64,000 nt of DNA from Candidatus Rokuibacteriota bacterium (GCA_003220495.1 QHSP01000037.1:1-64000), one strand, 5' to 3'. Counted from the first letter of the stretch, positions 18,457-28,221 are shown. Program-made: numbers and translations. The notes: a model not told the origin generated them from the letters alone.

Positions 18457-20456
18457 CGCGCCGGTCCGCCCGGCCGCGCGAACACCGACCGAGCGGGTGA
18501 TTGCTGGCGAGGCTGCCGGACGGTCATCGCCAGCTCGTACGTCAGGACTTCGACAGGACTGGGGTTGAAGACCGCGACCCAGACGCCGAAGTTGTCGCGT
18601 CCAAGGTACGGGATCGTCGCCCCCGCAGTCGGGATCAGCTTGGGATCCGAGCGCCCGCTGAGGCTGTCGCGGACACTCAGATACCAGGCCCGGTCCGAGG
18701 GCGCCTTGTCCGACGTCAGCCTGAGGTCGACGTCGCGTGGAGTCTTTAGCTTGCCGCTCTTGACGTAGAAGAATCGGACGGTCATCGGCTCCAGGCTCAC
18801 GGCGAAGCGCCGCTCCGCCCCGCGATCCTGGGGGTCGGTCAGCTGAGCCGCCTCTTCCCGACCGTCGCCGACGGCTCTGGTCGGCCGCGAGACCAGGGTG
18901 GTGGAATCATCCTGCTCGACGATGCCCGCGTCGGCCCACATTCCGGGCGTCGGAACAGCGACCTGGATGACGTCGCGTACGAACGACGCGTAGGTCTCGC
19001 GCAACCGGCCGTCGTCCACGAGTAGCTCATAGAGCCTGCGGTCGAGCGCCCCGGAGTCGACTCCGACGTCGGCGACCGCGCGGTCGAAGACCGTGCGCAT
19101 GAATCCGGGCGACACGTTCTCGACGTGCTCGAGGAGGAGGAAGTAGCCCCCCGCCAGCTGTCCGTCGTCGTGGTCCGCGGCGGTCCGGATGTGCACGCTG
19201 AGCAGATAGGGGAACCGCCCGATCTCCGCCCGGAGCGCGTGGGCCCAGGCGAGGCCCGACGGCTTCCACTGACTCCAGGCCGCATACCCTGCGGCCCACC
19301 AGCGGACGACGGTGGCGCGCTGGTCGAGGGGCGGCGGCGCGAGCGCGGCGGCGATGGAGCTTCGCGGTGGCGGCGCGGCGGGGACGGGCGCTGGCGCAGG
19401 CTCAGGCTCTTTCGGACGCTCCCTGACAGGCTCGGGCGGCGGCGGTGGCGCCGGTTTCTCGGCCATCGCGATGGAAAGGCGTCCGCGCGTTGCGGCGTTC
19501 ACGAGAGTCCGCCCGAACTTGCGGGCGACCGCGGTGTCGAGCTGCGCCCAGCGCTCGTCGGTCAAGGTATCGCGCTCGAGCATCAAGGTCAGGAGATCCT
19601 CGAACGGGTGGAGGTCCTCCAGCACCCTATCCGCGGTGACGCGTCCCTCGCCACCGCCCTTGGAGAGCTCCACGCGAAGCTTGCTGGCCTCCGCCTGGCA
19701 CTCCAGGAGCGATGCGAACGCGGGGTCGTCCATGTGCGTGATGCCGAGCACGCGGGTCAGCGCGCCGATGGCGCGCTGCACCGCCGCCTTCACCGCGGCG
19801 ACGTCGGCCCGGCCGGTGGAGCTCGTCGCCCCCCCGCTCGCGAGCTGCTCGCCGAGACCAGTCGGGTGCCATATGACTTCGAAGAGCCGCTTGGGCTCCG
19901 GGAACCCTTTCAGCGGGTGGAGTCCGCGATCCACGTACTCCACGACGCCGCCGCCGTCGGATTTTCTCAGCTCGATGCGGCCGGCGACGTAGCGCGTCGA
20001 TTCTGCGACGAGAATCTGGTCCGGGCCCGCCGTCGCGCAGATGCGTGCGGCAAGATTCACGGTGCCGCCGATGTAGTCCCCGTCTTTCTGCCGAATCGGC
20101 TCACCGGTGTTGATGCCGATTCCGATCGCGATTCTGGGGCCGGCCTGGTTGCTGTTCTTCTCGGCGACGGACCGCTGGATCCCGATCGCGCACAAGATGG
20201 CGCCGCGAGTGGCCTTGAAAGCCACCATGAAGCTGTCGCCCTGGGTCTTGACGACGTCGCCGCCGTACGCCTCGATGTGGCTTCGGACGATGAAGTCCTG
20301 CTCGCGCACGAGCTGGTGGGCGACCTCGTCGCCAAGCTCCTCGGTGGTGTCCGTGAATCCCCGGATATCGCTGAAGAAAATGGTGATCGTGTCGGGCACC
20401 GACACGTCAGGCGTAGCCCGAGGACCGTTCCCTTCGCCCTGCGCGTTCTCGTTCAT
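18453..20456 (-). CDS. Class III adenylate/guanylate cyclase with uncharacterised C-terminal region
   Basis: ITIFFSDIRGFTDTTEELGD, VVKTQGDSFMVAF, GDYIGGTVNLAARI; Pro-rich linker; ~330-aa C-term. Confidence 0.85.
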   Translation of the reverse strand: MNENAQGEGNGPRATPDVSVPDTITIFFSDIRGFTDTTEELGDEVAHQLVREQDFIVRSHIEAYGGDVVKTQGDSFMVAFKATRGAILCAIGIQRSVAEKNSNQAGPRIAIGIGINTGEPIRQKDGDYIGGTVNLAARICATAGPDQILVAESTRYVAGRIELRKSDGGGVVEYVDRGLHPLKGFPEPKRLFEVIWHPTGLGEQLASGGATSSTGRADVAAVKAAVQRAIGALTRVLGITHMDDPAFASLLECQAEASKLRVELSKGGGEGRVTADRVLEDLHPFEDLLTLMLERDTLTDERWAQLDTAVARKFGRTLVNAATRGRLSIAMAEKPAPPPPPEPVRERPKEPEPAPAPVPAAPPPRSSIAAALAPPPLDQRATVVRWWAAGYAAWSQWKPSGLAWAHALRAEIGRFPYLLSVHIRTAADHDDGQLAGGYFLLLEHVENVSPGFMRTVFDRAVADVGVDSGALDRRLYELLVDDGRLRETYASFVRDVIQVAVPTPGMWADAGIVEQDDSTTLVSRPTRAVGDGREEAAQLTDPQDRGAERRFAVSLEPMTVRFFYVKSGKLKTPRDVDLRLTSDKAPSDRAWYLSVRDSLSGRSDPKLIPTAGATIPYLGRDNFGVWVAVFNPSPVEVLTYELAMTVRQPRQQSPARSVFARPGGPAR

Positions 20457-20540
20457 CCTGGCGGCGTTTCAGGTGGCACTAAAAATAGTAGCCGATGCGT
20501 GGACAAAACGACGCGCCTTTCAAAACGGCTTGTGGCGGCG

Positions 20541-21794
20541 CTATCTTCTGACGACGCGGCGGGCCTTGAGATCGAACCGGGGCAGGCTCCGAGCCGGCAC
20601 CGCCGCGACTTCCAGCCGGATTCCAAGGGTCGCCCGGAGCGCTTCTCGCACCGGCGGCACGCCGGAGGCGTCGTCCAGCTCGACCAGGACGCGGACCTCG
20701 TCGAGCTCGCCGTCCTTGAACACCTCGATCTGGAACTCTTCGATCGCGGAGAAGCGCCGGACGACTCCCTCGATCGCGGCCGGGAAGACGTTGACCCCGC
20801 GGACGATGAGCATGTCATCGAGGCGGCCGCGAATGCCGCCTTCCAGGCGTCTGAAGGTGCGCCCGCACGGGCACATTCCCTCGGCCAGGCGCACGTGATC
20901 GCCGGTCCGGTAGCGGATGACCGGCGACCCAACCCGACCCAGGTTCGTCAGGACCAGCTCGCCGTCCGTCGCCGGCTGGGACGTCACCGGGTCGATCACC
21001 TCCAGGATGAACTCCGACTCGTTCACGTGCAGGCCGGCCTGTTCAGCGCACTCGTAGCCGTAGGCGCCCATCTCGGTCATGCCCCCGTGGTCGAACGTCC
21101 GGGCCTTCCATCCGGCCTCGATCCGGGCTCGGACCGCCGGGATCCCGGCCCCGGGCTCGCCCGCATGAACGGTCGTTCGAACAGACAGCTTCGCCAGGTC
21201 GACCCCACGCTCGCGGGCGACCTCGACCAGGTGGAGCGCATAGGAGGGAGTGCAGACGAGCACCGTCGCGCCGAGGGCCTCCATCCACCCCAGTCGGGTC
21301 GGTGAGTCCTGGCCGCCCCCGGGGATCGCCAGCGCGCCGAGCGCGCGGGCCCCCTCGAACCCCGCCCAGAATCCGATGAACAGCCCGAACGAGAACGGAA
21401 AGAAGATCCGGTCGGCCGGGCCCACGCCAGCGCCCCGGAACACGAAGCCCCAGCAGCGCGCCCACCACTCCCACGACTCATGCGTGTCGAGCCACCGCAG
21501 CGGCGCGCCGCTCGTCCCCGACGTCTGGTGCACGCGCACGTAGCGCTCGAGCGGGTACGTCAGATTGGTGCCGAACGGCGGATGCGCAGCTTGATCGGCG
21601 ACGAGCTCCGATTTGTTCGTGAGCGGAAGCCGGCGGAAGTCGAGCCAGTCGCGGAGATCGTCGGCCGACCCGACGCCGGCCCCCCGCCATTTGCTCGCGA
21701 CGAACTGATTGGTCGTGAGGAGCTCTCGAGCCATCCGGCGAAAGCGGCGCCATTGATGCTCGCGCAGCCGGTCGGGCCCGAGCGTCTCGAGCAT
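20541..21794 (-). CDS. Phenylacetate-CoA ligase family (PaaK-like) adenylate-forming enzyme
   Basis: VHQTSGTSGAPL, TFDHGGMTEMGAYGYEC, RYRTGDHVRL..CPCGRT, IRGRLDDMLIVRGVNVFPAAIE. Confidence 0.88.
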   Translation of the reverse strand: MLETLGPDRLREHQWRRFRRMARELLTTNQFVASKWRGAGVGSADDLRDWLDFRRLPLTNKSELVADQAAHPPFGTNLTYPLERYVRVHQTSGTSGAPLRWLDTHESWEWWARCWGFVFRGAGVGPADRIFFPFSFGLFIGFWAGFEGARALGALAIPGGGQDSPTRLGWMEALGATVLVCTPSYALHLVEVARERGVDLAKLSVRTTVHAGEPGAGIPAVRARIEAGWKARTFDHGGMTEMGAYGYECAEQAGLHVNESEFILEVIDPVTSQPATDGELVLTNLGRVGSPVIRYRTGDHVRLAEGMCPCGRTFRRLEGGIRGRLDDMLIVRGVNVFPAAIEGVVRRFSAIEEFQIEVFKDGELDEVRVLVELDDASGVPPVREALRATLGIRLEVAAVPARSLPRFDLKARRVVRR

Positions 21795-21826
21795 GGGGTC
21801 GAACACCGTCGAGGGGCTCGGGCCTC

Positions 21827-23377
21827 TCAGGCCCGCAGCTTGAATCGCTGGATCTTGCCGGTGGCCGTTTTCGGGAGATCGGGGACGAATTCGATCCAGC
21901 GTGGGTACTTGTAGGGCGCGATCTTGTCCTTCACGAAGAGCTTGAGCTCGTCGGCGAGCTTGTCGCCGGCGGTCGCGGGGTCCTTCAGCACGACGTACGC
22001 GTGCGGCTTGACGAGCCGATCGGTGTCCTCCCGACCGACCACCGCCGCTTCGAGCACCGCGGCATGCCGCACCAGGGTCCCCTCGACCTCGACCGGCGAG
22101 ACCCAGATGCCGCCGACTTTCAGCATGTCGTCGGAGCGACCGCAGTACCAGTAGTAGCCATCCTCGTCCTGGTAGTACTTGTCGCCGGTCTGGATCCACT
22201 GACCGAAGAGCGTCTCCTTGGTCTTCTCGTGCTTGTTCCAGTAGTACGCCATCGTCGAGTCGCCCTTGACGCGGATGTTGCCGATCTCGCCGCGCGGCAC
22301 GGGACGGCCGTCGTCGTCCACGATGGCGAGCTCGTAGCCCGGCACCGCCACGCCGGTCGAGCCCGGGCGCGTGTGGCCGGGACGATTCGAGATGAAGATG
22401 TAGCCGATCTCCGTCGTGCCGATGCCGTCGACGATCTCGACCCCGAAGCGCTCCCGCCAGCGGTTGTAGAGCTCTTCCGGGAGCGCCTCGCCGGCCGACA
22501 CGCACAGGCGAAGCGAGGAGGCGTCGAATCGCTTCTCGGCGTCCTTCACCGCGAGCATCGAGGCGAAGAGCGTCGGGATCCCGAAGAAGAGCGTCGGGCG
22601 GTAGCGCGTGATCGCCTCGAACACTCCCTCGGGCGTCGGGCGCTGCGGGTAGAGCATCGCCTGCGCTCCGACGCTCATCGGAAGGAAGCCGGTGGCGCCG
22701 AGCCCGTAGGCGAAGAAGAGCTTGGCCGCCGAGAAGACACGATCGGTCGGGCGGATCCCGAGCACTTGCTTGCCGTAGGTCTCGCAGCACATCACCATGT
22801 CGTGCTGCAGGTGCACCGCGCCCTTGGGAAAGCCCGTCGAGCCCGACGAGTATTGCCAGTACGCCGGGTCGTCGCGCGAGGTCTCCGTCGCCGCGAGCGT
22901 CGACGACGCCTTCGCGATCCGATCCTCGTACGCCACGAATGCGCCGGGAGCGCCGCCGGCGACGAGCACGTGCTTCAGATACTTCGCCTCCGCGAGCGCG
23001 GGGCCGGCCTCGGCGAGCAGCGCCGCCGAGACGACGGCCACCTTGGCTCGGCTGTCGTTCAGGAAGTACAGGTAGTCGGCGGTCCGCATCAGCGTGTTCG
23101 TGGGGATCGGGACCGCGCCGATCTTGATGGCGCCCCAGAAGGTGCCGATGAACTCCGGCGTGTCCAGGCAGAGCATGAGCACGCGGTTCTCGGGCTCGAC
23201 GCCGAAGTCGAGCAGGGCGTTTCCGGTTCGGTTGACCAGCTCGAGGACGTCCGCGTAGCTGAGCGTGTTGCCCTCGTAGCTGAAGGCCGGCACGGCCCCG
23301 CGCCCCTCGGTGACGTTACGATCGACGAACCACGTCGCGGCGTTGAACTGCGCGGGGAGCAGCTCCGACGCGTTCAT
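21827..23377 (-). CDS. Benzoate-CoA ligase family protein
   Basis: YWQYSSGSTGFPKGAVHLQHDM, DGIGTTEIGYIFISNRPG, SDDMLKVGGIWVSPVEVE, LPKTATGKIQRFKLR. Confidence 0.88.
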   Translation of the reverse strand: MNASELLPAQFNAATWFVDRNVTEGRGAVPAFSYEGNTLSYADVLELVNRTGNALLDFGVEPENRVLMLCLDTPEFIGTFWGAIKIGAVPIPTNTLMRTADYLYFLNDSRAKVAVVSAALLAEAGPALAEAKYLKHVLVAGGAPGAFVAYEDRIAKASSTLAATETSRDDPAYWQYSSGSTGFPKGAVHLQHDMVMCCETYGKQVLGIRPTDRVFSAAKLFFAYGLGATGFLPMSVGAQAMLYPQRPTPEGVFEAITRYRPTLFFGIPTLFASMLAVKDAEKRFDASSLRLCVSAGEALPEELYNRWRERFGVEIVDGIGTTEIGYIFISNRPGHTRPGSTGVAVPGYELAIVDDDGRPVPRGEIGNIRVKGDSTMAYYWNKHEKTKETLFGQWIQTGDKYYQDEDGYYWYCGRSDDMLKVGGIWVSPVEVEGTLVRHAAVLEAAVVGREDTDRLVKPHAYVVLKDPATAGDKLADELKLFVKDKIAPYKYPRWIEFVPDLPKTATGKIQRFKLRA

Positions 23378-23380
23378 GCG

Positions 23381-24799
23381 CTAGGCCAGGCGCACGTACT
23401 CGAACTCGACGGGTCGGCCGTTGACGCCGCGAGCCGGCGGCGCGATCCAGTTGGCGAAGCGGGCGATCTCGGTCACCGGCTGCATCAGGCTCTCGACGTA
23501 CGCTTGATCCGCCTCGGTCGGAAGCCACTCGTGCTTGCGCGCGTCCCACTCGGCCTCGCTGAGCACGCGACCATCGGGCGCCACCTTGACCTCGGCGAAG
23601 AGCCCGATCGCGCGGTGGAAGCCCCGGTGGGGCAACCGCAGCTCCTGATCGATCTCGTGCTTCTTGATGACCTGGTTCCAGCGGTCGAGCCCGCGCTGGC
23701 AGTCGGCGATGTAGTCGTCGCGTAACCGCTCGTTGAGCGAGGGCAGGGCCGGCGCCTCACGGGTCGTGATCCGGTCGCCGGTCAGCTCGCTCACCGCGTA
23801 GGTCGTGTCCTTCAGCCGATGGTCGTCGCGCTTCTTAACTTCCTCGAAGCGCCCCTTGAGCCCCATCGTGTAGAAGTTCGCGGCGTTGGTCGAGATCTCG
23901 GAGCCGAACAAATCGAGCGACACCGAGTAGTGGAAGTTGATGTACCGCTGCAGGGTCGCGAGGTCGATGCCGCCGAGCCGGCGGACGTCGTCGGTCTTGG
24001 CCTCGCGCATCAGCTCGCAGGTGCGCTGCACCACGCGTCCGATCCCCGTCTCGCCGACGAAGAGATGATGCGCCTCTTCGGTCAGCATGAAGCGGCACGT
24101 CCGCGACAGCGGATCGAAACCGCTCTCGGCGAGGCTCGCGAGCTGGTACTTGCCGTCGCGGTCGGTGAAATACGTGAACATCAGGTACGAGAGCCAGTCC
24201 GGCGTCTTCTCGTTGAACGCGCCGAGGATGCGAGGCTTGTCCCGATCGCCCGACCGCCGCTGCAAGAGCGCCTCGGACTCCTCGCGGCCGTCGCGACCGA
24301 AGTAGGCGTCGAGCAGGTAGACCATCGCCCAGAGGTGACGCCCCTCCTCCACGTTGATCTGGAACAGGTTGCGCAGGTCGTAGAGCGACGGGCAGGTGCG
24401 GCCGAGATGACGCTGCTGCTCGACCGACGCGGGCTCCGTATCGCCCTGGGTGACGATGAGTCGGCGGAGCACGCCGCGATACTCGCCCGGGACGTCCTGC
24501 CATGCTGGCGCGCCCATGTGGTCGCCGAAGCCGATCGTGCGGCCGGCCTCGGGCTCGGCGAGGAACAGGCCCCAGCGGTACTCGGGCATCTTGACGTAGT
24601 CGAACTGCGCCCAGCCCTGCGCATCGACGCTCACGGCGGTCCGGAGGTAGACGTCCTTCGCCTGGAAGCCGTCCGGGCCCATCTGCATCCACCAGTCGAG
24701 GAACTTCGGATGCCATTCCTCGAGCGCGCGCTGAAGCCGGCGGTTGTCGGCGAGGCTGACGTTGTTCGGGATGCGCTCGCTGTAGTCGATACCGGCCAT
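23381..24799 (-). CDS. boxB: Benzoyl-CoA 2,3-epoxidase subunit BoxB
   Basis: MAGIDYSERIPNNVSLADNRRLQRALEEWHPKFLDWWMQMGP, FQINVEEGRHLWAMVYLL, MLTEEAHHLFVGETGI di-iron motifs. Confidence 0.93.
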   Translation of the reverse strand: MAGIDYSERIPNNVSLADNRRLQRALEEWHPKFLDWWMQMGPDGFQAKDVYLRTAVSVDAQGWAQFDYVKMPEYRWGLFLAEPEAGRTIGFGDHMGAPAWQDVPGEYRGVLRRLIVTQGDTEPASVEQQRHLGRTCPSLYDLRNLFQINVEEGRHLWAMVYLLDAYFGRDGREESEALLQRRSGDRDKPRILGAFNEKTPDWLSYLMFTYFTDRDGKYQLASLAESGFDPLSRTCRFMLTEEAHHLFVGETGIGRVVQRTCELMREAKTDDVRRLGGIDLATLQRYINFHYSVSLDLFGSEISTNAANFYTMGLKGRFEEVKKRDDHRLKDTTYAVSELTGDRITTREAPALPSLNERLRDDYIADCQRGLDRWNQVIKKHEIDQELRLPHRGFHRAIGLFAEVKVAPDGRVLSEAEWDARKHEWLPTEADQAYVESLMQPVTEIARFANWIAPPARGVNGRPVEFEYVRLA

Positions 24800-26472
24800 C
24801 ACACTCTCCTGCGATCGAACTCGCTGCGCCGGCCCGTGCCATACACCTCGAGCGCGCCCTTGGGCCCGACGGCGTTGCCGCGCTGGAAGATCCAGTTCTG
24901 CCACGCCGAGAGCCGGCCGAAGATCTTGCTTTCCAGCGTCTCGGGCCCGCCGAACCGGATCGACGCCTCCATCCCGGTGAGCGCGTCGGGAGAGAACGCT
25001 GCGCGCTCCTCGATCGCGATGCGGACCTCGTCGTCCCAGTCGATATCGTCGGGTGTGAACGTGACGAGCCCCGCCTCGGCCGCGGCGGCGGCCTCGAGGT
25101 CCTCGCCGATCCGCGCGCGGAGCTTGTCGGTTCGCCCGGGCTCGGCGAGGAAGCGGCTTGCCAGGCGTGTGAGCCCGTTGACCATCGGATAGGCGCCGAA
25201 GTTCATCTCGGTGAGCCTGAGCGTCGCCGGCGGCTGCTTGCCGTCAGCTCGAGCCCCGTCCAGCATGTAGGAGCGGTCCGCCGCGAGCACGAGCTCCAGC
25301 AGGGTGCCGGCGAAGCACGAGCCTGGCTCGACGAGCGCGAAGACCGACCGCGACGAGACCTCGACGCGCTTGAACGTGCGCTTGAGGTAGAGCCTGATCT
25401 CGCGCACGAGCCAGTCCTCCCGATGCGCCGCGAGTGCCTGGTCGTACGCCTCGACCAGCTCGGCGCGGCCGGACGTCCTGACCACCCAGAGACCAATTTC
25501 GTCTTCGTTCGTGCGCAGGTGCAGGATCAGATCGTCGAGCTCGCGGGCCAGCGCCAGCGGCCAGAAGGCGCAGCCGGCCTCGCGGATGGAGGCGGCGTCC
25601 GCCGGCGGCGGCGCGCTCGGCCCGGTGATGGTGATCTCGGCGAGACCCCGCGCCCGGTCGATATCGCACGCGACGTGGTCGTAGCGAACCCGATCGCCGT
25701 CGATGGAGCGCTCGAGCGGGGCGAGCGTGATGCCGCGGGCTCCGGCCGGCCGGTCGGTGCGCGCCGCGAACCCCGCCGCTCGACGCGTCACGACCTCGTC
25801 CAGCTTCGAGCGCGGCGCGATCTCGTCGACGAGCCCCCATTCGACGGCGCGCGCGCCCTTGATGCCTTCCTCCACCGTGCAAAAGACGTCGGCGCGATCC
25901 CGACGGACCCGGCGCTTGTCCACGAGCCGCGTGAGCCCGCCGGTGCCCGGGAGCACGGCGAGCAACGGGACCTCCGGGAGCGACACGGCCGTGTTGCCGT
26001 CGTCGGCCATCACGATCCAGTCCGTCGCCAGCGCCAGCTCGTAGCCCCCGCCGGCGCAGGGCCCGTTGACGGCGCAGAGGTAGAACTGGTGCGATTCGCC
26101 CGTCGCCTCCTCGAGCGCGTTGCGGGTCTCGTTGGTGAACTTGCAGAAGTTCACCTTCCAGCCGTGGGCCGACTGCGAGAGCATGCGAATGTTGGCTCCG
26201 GCGCAGAACACGCGCTCCTTGCCGGACGTGACGATCACCGCGCCCACCTCGGGATGCTCGAAGCGCAGGCGCTGGATCGCGTCGTAGAGCTCGACGTCCA
26301 CCCCGAGATCGTAGGAGTTGAGCTTCAGCTCGTAGCCCGGCCTGAGCCCGCCGTCTTCCTTGACGTCCATCGCCAAGGTGGCGACGGGGCCGCCGAACGT
26401 GAGCTTCCAGTGCCGGTACTTCGAAGGCTCCGTCCTGAAGTCGACCCGCACGCGCTCGCCGGCGTCGGCCAT
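24799..26472 (-). CDS. boxC: 2,3-epoxybenzoyl-CoA dihydrolase BoxC
   Basis: Crotonase-type VIVTSGKERVFCAGANIRML, VNGPCAGGGYELALATD; ATGA overlap with boxB; ~557 aa. Confidence 0.92.
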   Translation of the reverse strand: MADAGERVRVDFRTEPSKYRHWKLTFGGPVATLAMDVKEDGGLRPGYELKLNSYDLGVDVELYDAIQRLRFEHPEVGAVIVTSGKERVFCAGANIRMLSQSAHGWKVNFCKFTNETRNALEEATGESHQFYLCAVNGPCAGGGYELALATDWIVMADDGNTAVSLPEVPLLAVLPGTGGLTRLVDKRRVRRDRADVFCTVEEGIKGARAVEWGLVDEIAPRSKLDEVVTRRAAGFAARTDRPAGARGITLAPLERSIDGDRVRYDHVACDIDRARGLAEITITGPSAPPPADAASIREAGCAFWPLALARELDDLILHLRTNEDEIGLWVVRTSGRAELVEAYDQALAAHREDWLVREIRLYLKRTFKRVEVSSRSVFALVEPGSCFAGTLLELVLAADRSYMLDGARADGKQPPATLRLTEMNFGAYPMVNGLTRLASRFLAEPGRTDKLRARIGEDLEAAAAAEAGLVTFTPDDIDWDDEVRIAIEERAAFSPDALTGMEASIRFGGPETLESKIFGRLSAWQNWIFQRGNAVGPKGALEVYGTGRRSEFDRRRV

Positions 26473-26477
26473 CGCGC

Positions 26478-27026
26478 CTAACCCAGAATCACCCAGAGCG
26501 CCTGGGCCTGTTTGCCGCCGAGATTCTCCCAGCCGTGGGCGACGCCGCCGTCGAGGAGCGCGCTGTCGCCCGCCTCGAGCAGGTGGCGGTCGCCGTCGTA
26601 GTGGAGCGCAACCTTGCCCTCCAGCACATAGAAGAGCTTCAGCTGTCCCGGCTTGATGATGACCTTCTCGGTCGTGAACCCGCGGGACTTTGGACCGAGG
26701 GTCGAGACCACCGCGCGGATCTTGCCCTGGAAGAGGCCGGCGCCGAGGACCGCCCACCGCTCCGAGGAGCCGTCGAACGACACGACCGGGTAGTCGCGCT
26801 TGTGGGACACGACGATGCTGCCGGCCGGCTTGCCGTCGAAGAGCGCCGCGATCGGCACGCCGAAGGCCGAGGCGATCTTGCCCAGCGTGTGGAGCGAGGG
26901 CGAGAGCCGGCCCGACTCGATCTGCGACACCATGCTGGGCGTCAGCCCGGCCTTCTCCGCGAGCTGGCGCTGCTGGAGCTCCCGCTCGCCGCGTAGCCGC
27001 TTGATACGCTCGCCGAGCGCGGTCAC
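26478..27026 (-). CDS. XRE-family regulator with C-terminal cupin domain
   Basis: IKRLRGERELQQRQLAEKAGLTPSMVSQIESGRLSPSLHTLGKIA then cupin KPGQLKLFYVLEGKVALHYDGDRHLLEAGDSALLDGGVAHGW. Confidence 0.9.
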   Translation of the reverse strand: MTALGERIKRLRGERELQQRQLAEKAGLTPSMVSQIESGRLSPSLHTLGKIASAFGVPIAALFDGKPAGSIVVSHKRDYPVVSFDGSSERWAVLGAGLFQGKIRAVVSTLGPKSRGFTTEKVIIKPGQLKLFYVLEGKVALHYDGDRHLLEAGDSALLDGGVAHGWENLGGKQAQALWVILG

Positions 27027-28039
27027 GCGACCTCCTCCGATGTCACTCCAGAGTCACCGAGCCCGCAGACCGCGGCCAGCGCCCGCGCGACGAAGACCCG
27101 CGTGACCTTCTTGCGGTACGGGTGGCTGAAGTCGGTATTGTCGAGCGGCTTCGCGGGACCGGCCGCCAGGTCGGCAACGTGCGCGATCAGCTCGGGGCTC
27201 ACGCGCTGGCCGACCAGCGCCGCCGCGGCCTTCTCCGACGGACGGGGCTGGGAGGCGACCGCGCCGAGCACGATGCGAGCGTCGCGGACCACGTCGTCCT
27301 CCAGCCTGGCCGCCACCGCCACCCCGAGCACGGGGAAATCGAACGAGCCGCGCCGCCGCAGCTTGAGGTATGCCGAGCGCCAACCCTCGGCCGGAGGGAG
27401 CTGGAGGTCGGCGACGATCTCGTCAGGCCGCTTGGCGAGGTAGTCGATCCCGTCGTCCTGATAGAGGGCGGCCATCGGCACCGTGCGCTCGCCCTCCGCG
27501 CCGACGAGCCGGAGCTTCGCGCCGAGCGCCCAGAGCACAGGCGCGGTGTCTGACGAGGAGACGGCCCAGCACCGGGAGCTTCCGGGCGCCACCAGACAGA
27601 TGTCGCCGTCCTTCTTCATGCAGAAGCCGATGGCCTTACGCCATTCGTAGGACTGATTGTAATAGTTGCATCGGGTATCCACACAGACGTTGCCCCCGAT
27701 AGTACCCATGTTCCGGAGCTGAGGCGAGGAGACCAGTCCGGCGGCCGTCGCGAGCGCCGGGAAATCGCGCAGGATGTCGCGATGCGCCGCGACCGCCGAG
27801 AGCGTGGTGCCGGCGCCGATCGTGAAGCCGCCGGCCGCCGAGCCTCTGATGCCGCGCAGCTCGGGGATTCCGCGCAGCCCGACGAGCACCTTGGGCTCGA
27901 ACTGCCGCCGCTTCATGTTCGGGTAGAGGTCGGTCCCACCGGCGACCAGCATCGCCTCGCGTCCGTGCTCGGCCATGAGCCGCGCGGCGCCGTCGACGGT
28001 GGTCGGCGCCAGGTAGGTGAACGCGGGGAGCCTGATCAT
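27023..28039 (-). CDS. hcrB: 4-hydroxybenzoyl-CoA reductase-like FAD subunit (HcrB-type, with extra [4Fe-4S] loop)
   Basis: AGGTDLYPNMK, NMGTIGGNVCVDTRCNYYNQSYEWRKAIGFCMKKDGDICLVAPGSSRC; Cys spacing 16/8/9. Confidence 0.85.
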   Translation of the reverse strand: MIRLPAFTYLAPTTVDGAARLMAEHGREAMLVAGGTDLYPNMKRRQFEPKVLVGLRGIPELRGIRGSAAGGFTIGAGTTLSAVAAHRDILRDFPALATAAGLVSSPQLRNMGTIGGNVCVDTRCNYYNQSYEWRKAIGFCMKKDGDICLVAPGSSRCWAVSSSDTAPVLWALGAKLRLVGAEGERTVPMAALYQDDGIDYLAKRPDEIVADLQLPPAEGWRSAYLKLRRRGSFDFPVLGVAVAARLEDDVVRDARIVLGAVASQPRPSEKAAAALVGQRVSPELIAHVADLAAGPAKPLDNTDFSHPYRKKVTRVFVARALAAVCGLGDSGVTSEEVA

Positions 28040-28111
28040 TGGAGCGGGGGCCTCGAGGCCGGCTTGGACCGAGGGTGGCCTGAGATAGGTGCGACCTGGC
28101 TCCGCACGCCC

Positions 28112-28221
28112 GATCTATTGCTGGCCATGTCTATCGCTTGGCATGTCTATCGCTGGCCATGTCCATCGCATGCATGTCTATCGCTTGCGCGTCTATCGCT
28201 TGCGTGTCTATCGCTTGTCAT
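28112..28221. repeat. Six to seven imperfect 15/16-bp direct tandem repeats (GTCTATCGCTTGCAT)
   Basis: Units at 28129, 28145, 28161, 28176, 28191, 28206, plus a degenerate unit before 28129. Confidence 0.9.

Noticed and set aside
22001-23725. 574-aa plus-strand ORF
   Set aside because: Antisense to benzoate-CoA ligase and boxB; no recognisable motif.
28112-28221. Possible CRISPR array
   Set aside because: Units are 15-16 bp, contiguous and imperfect with no spacers; no cas genes seen.
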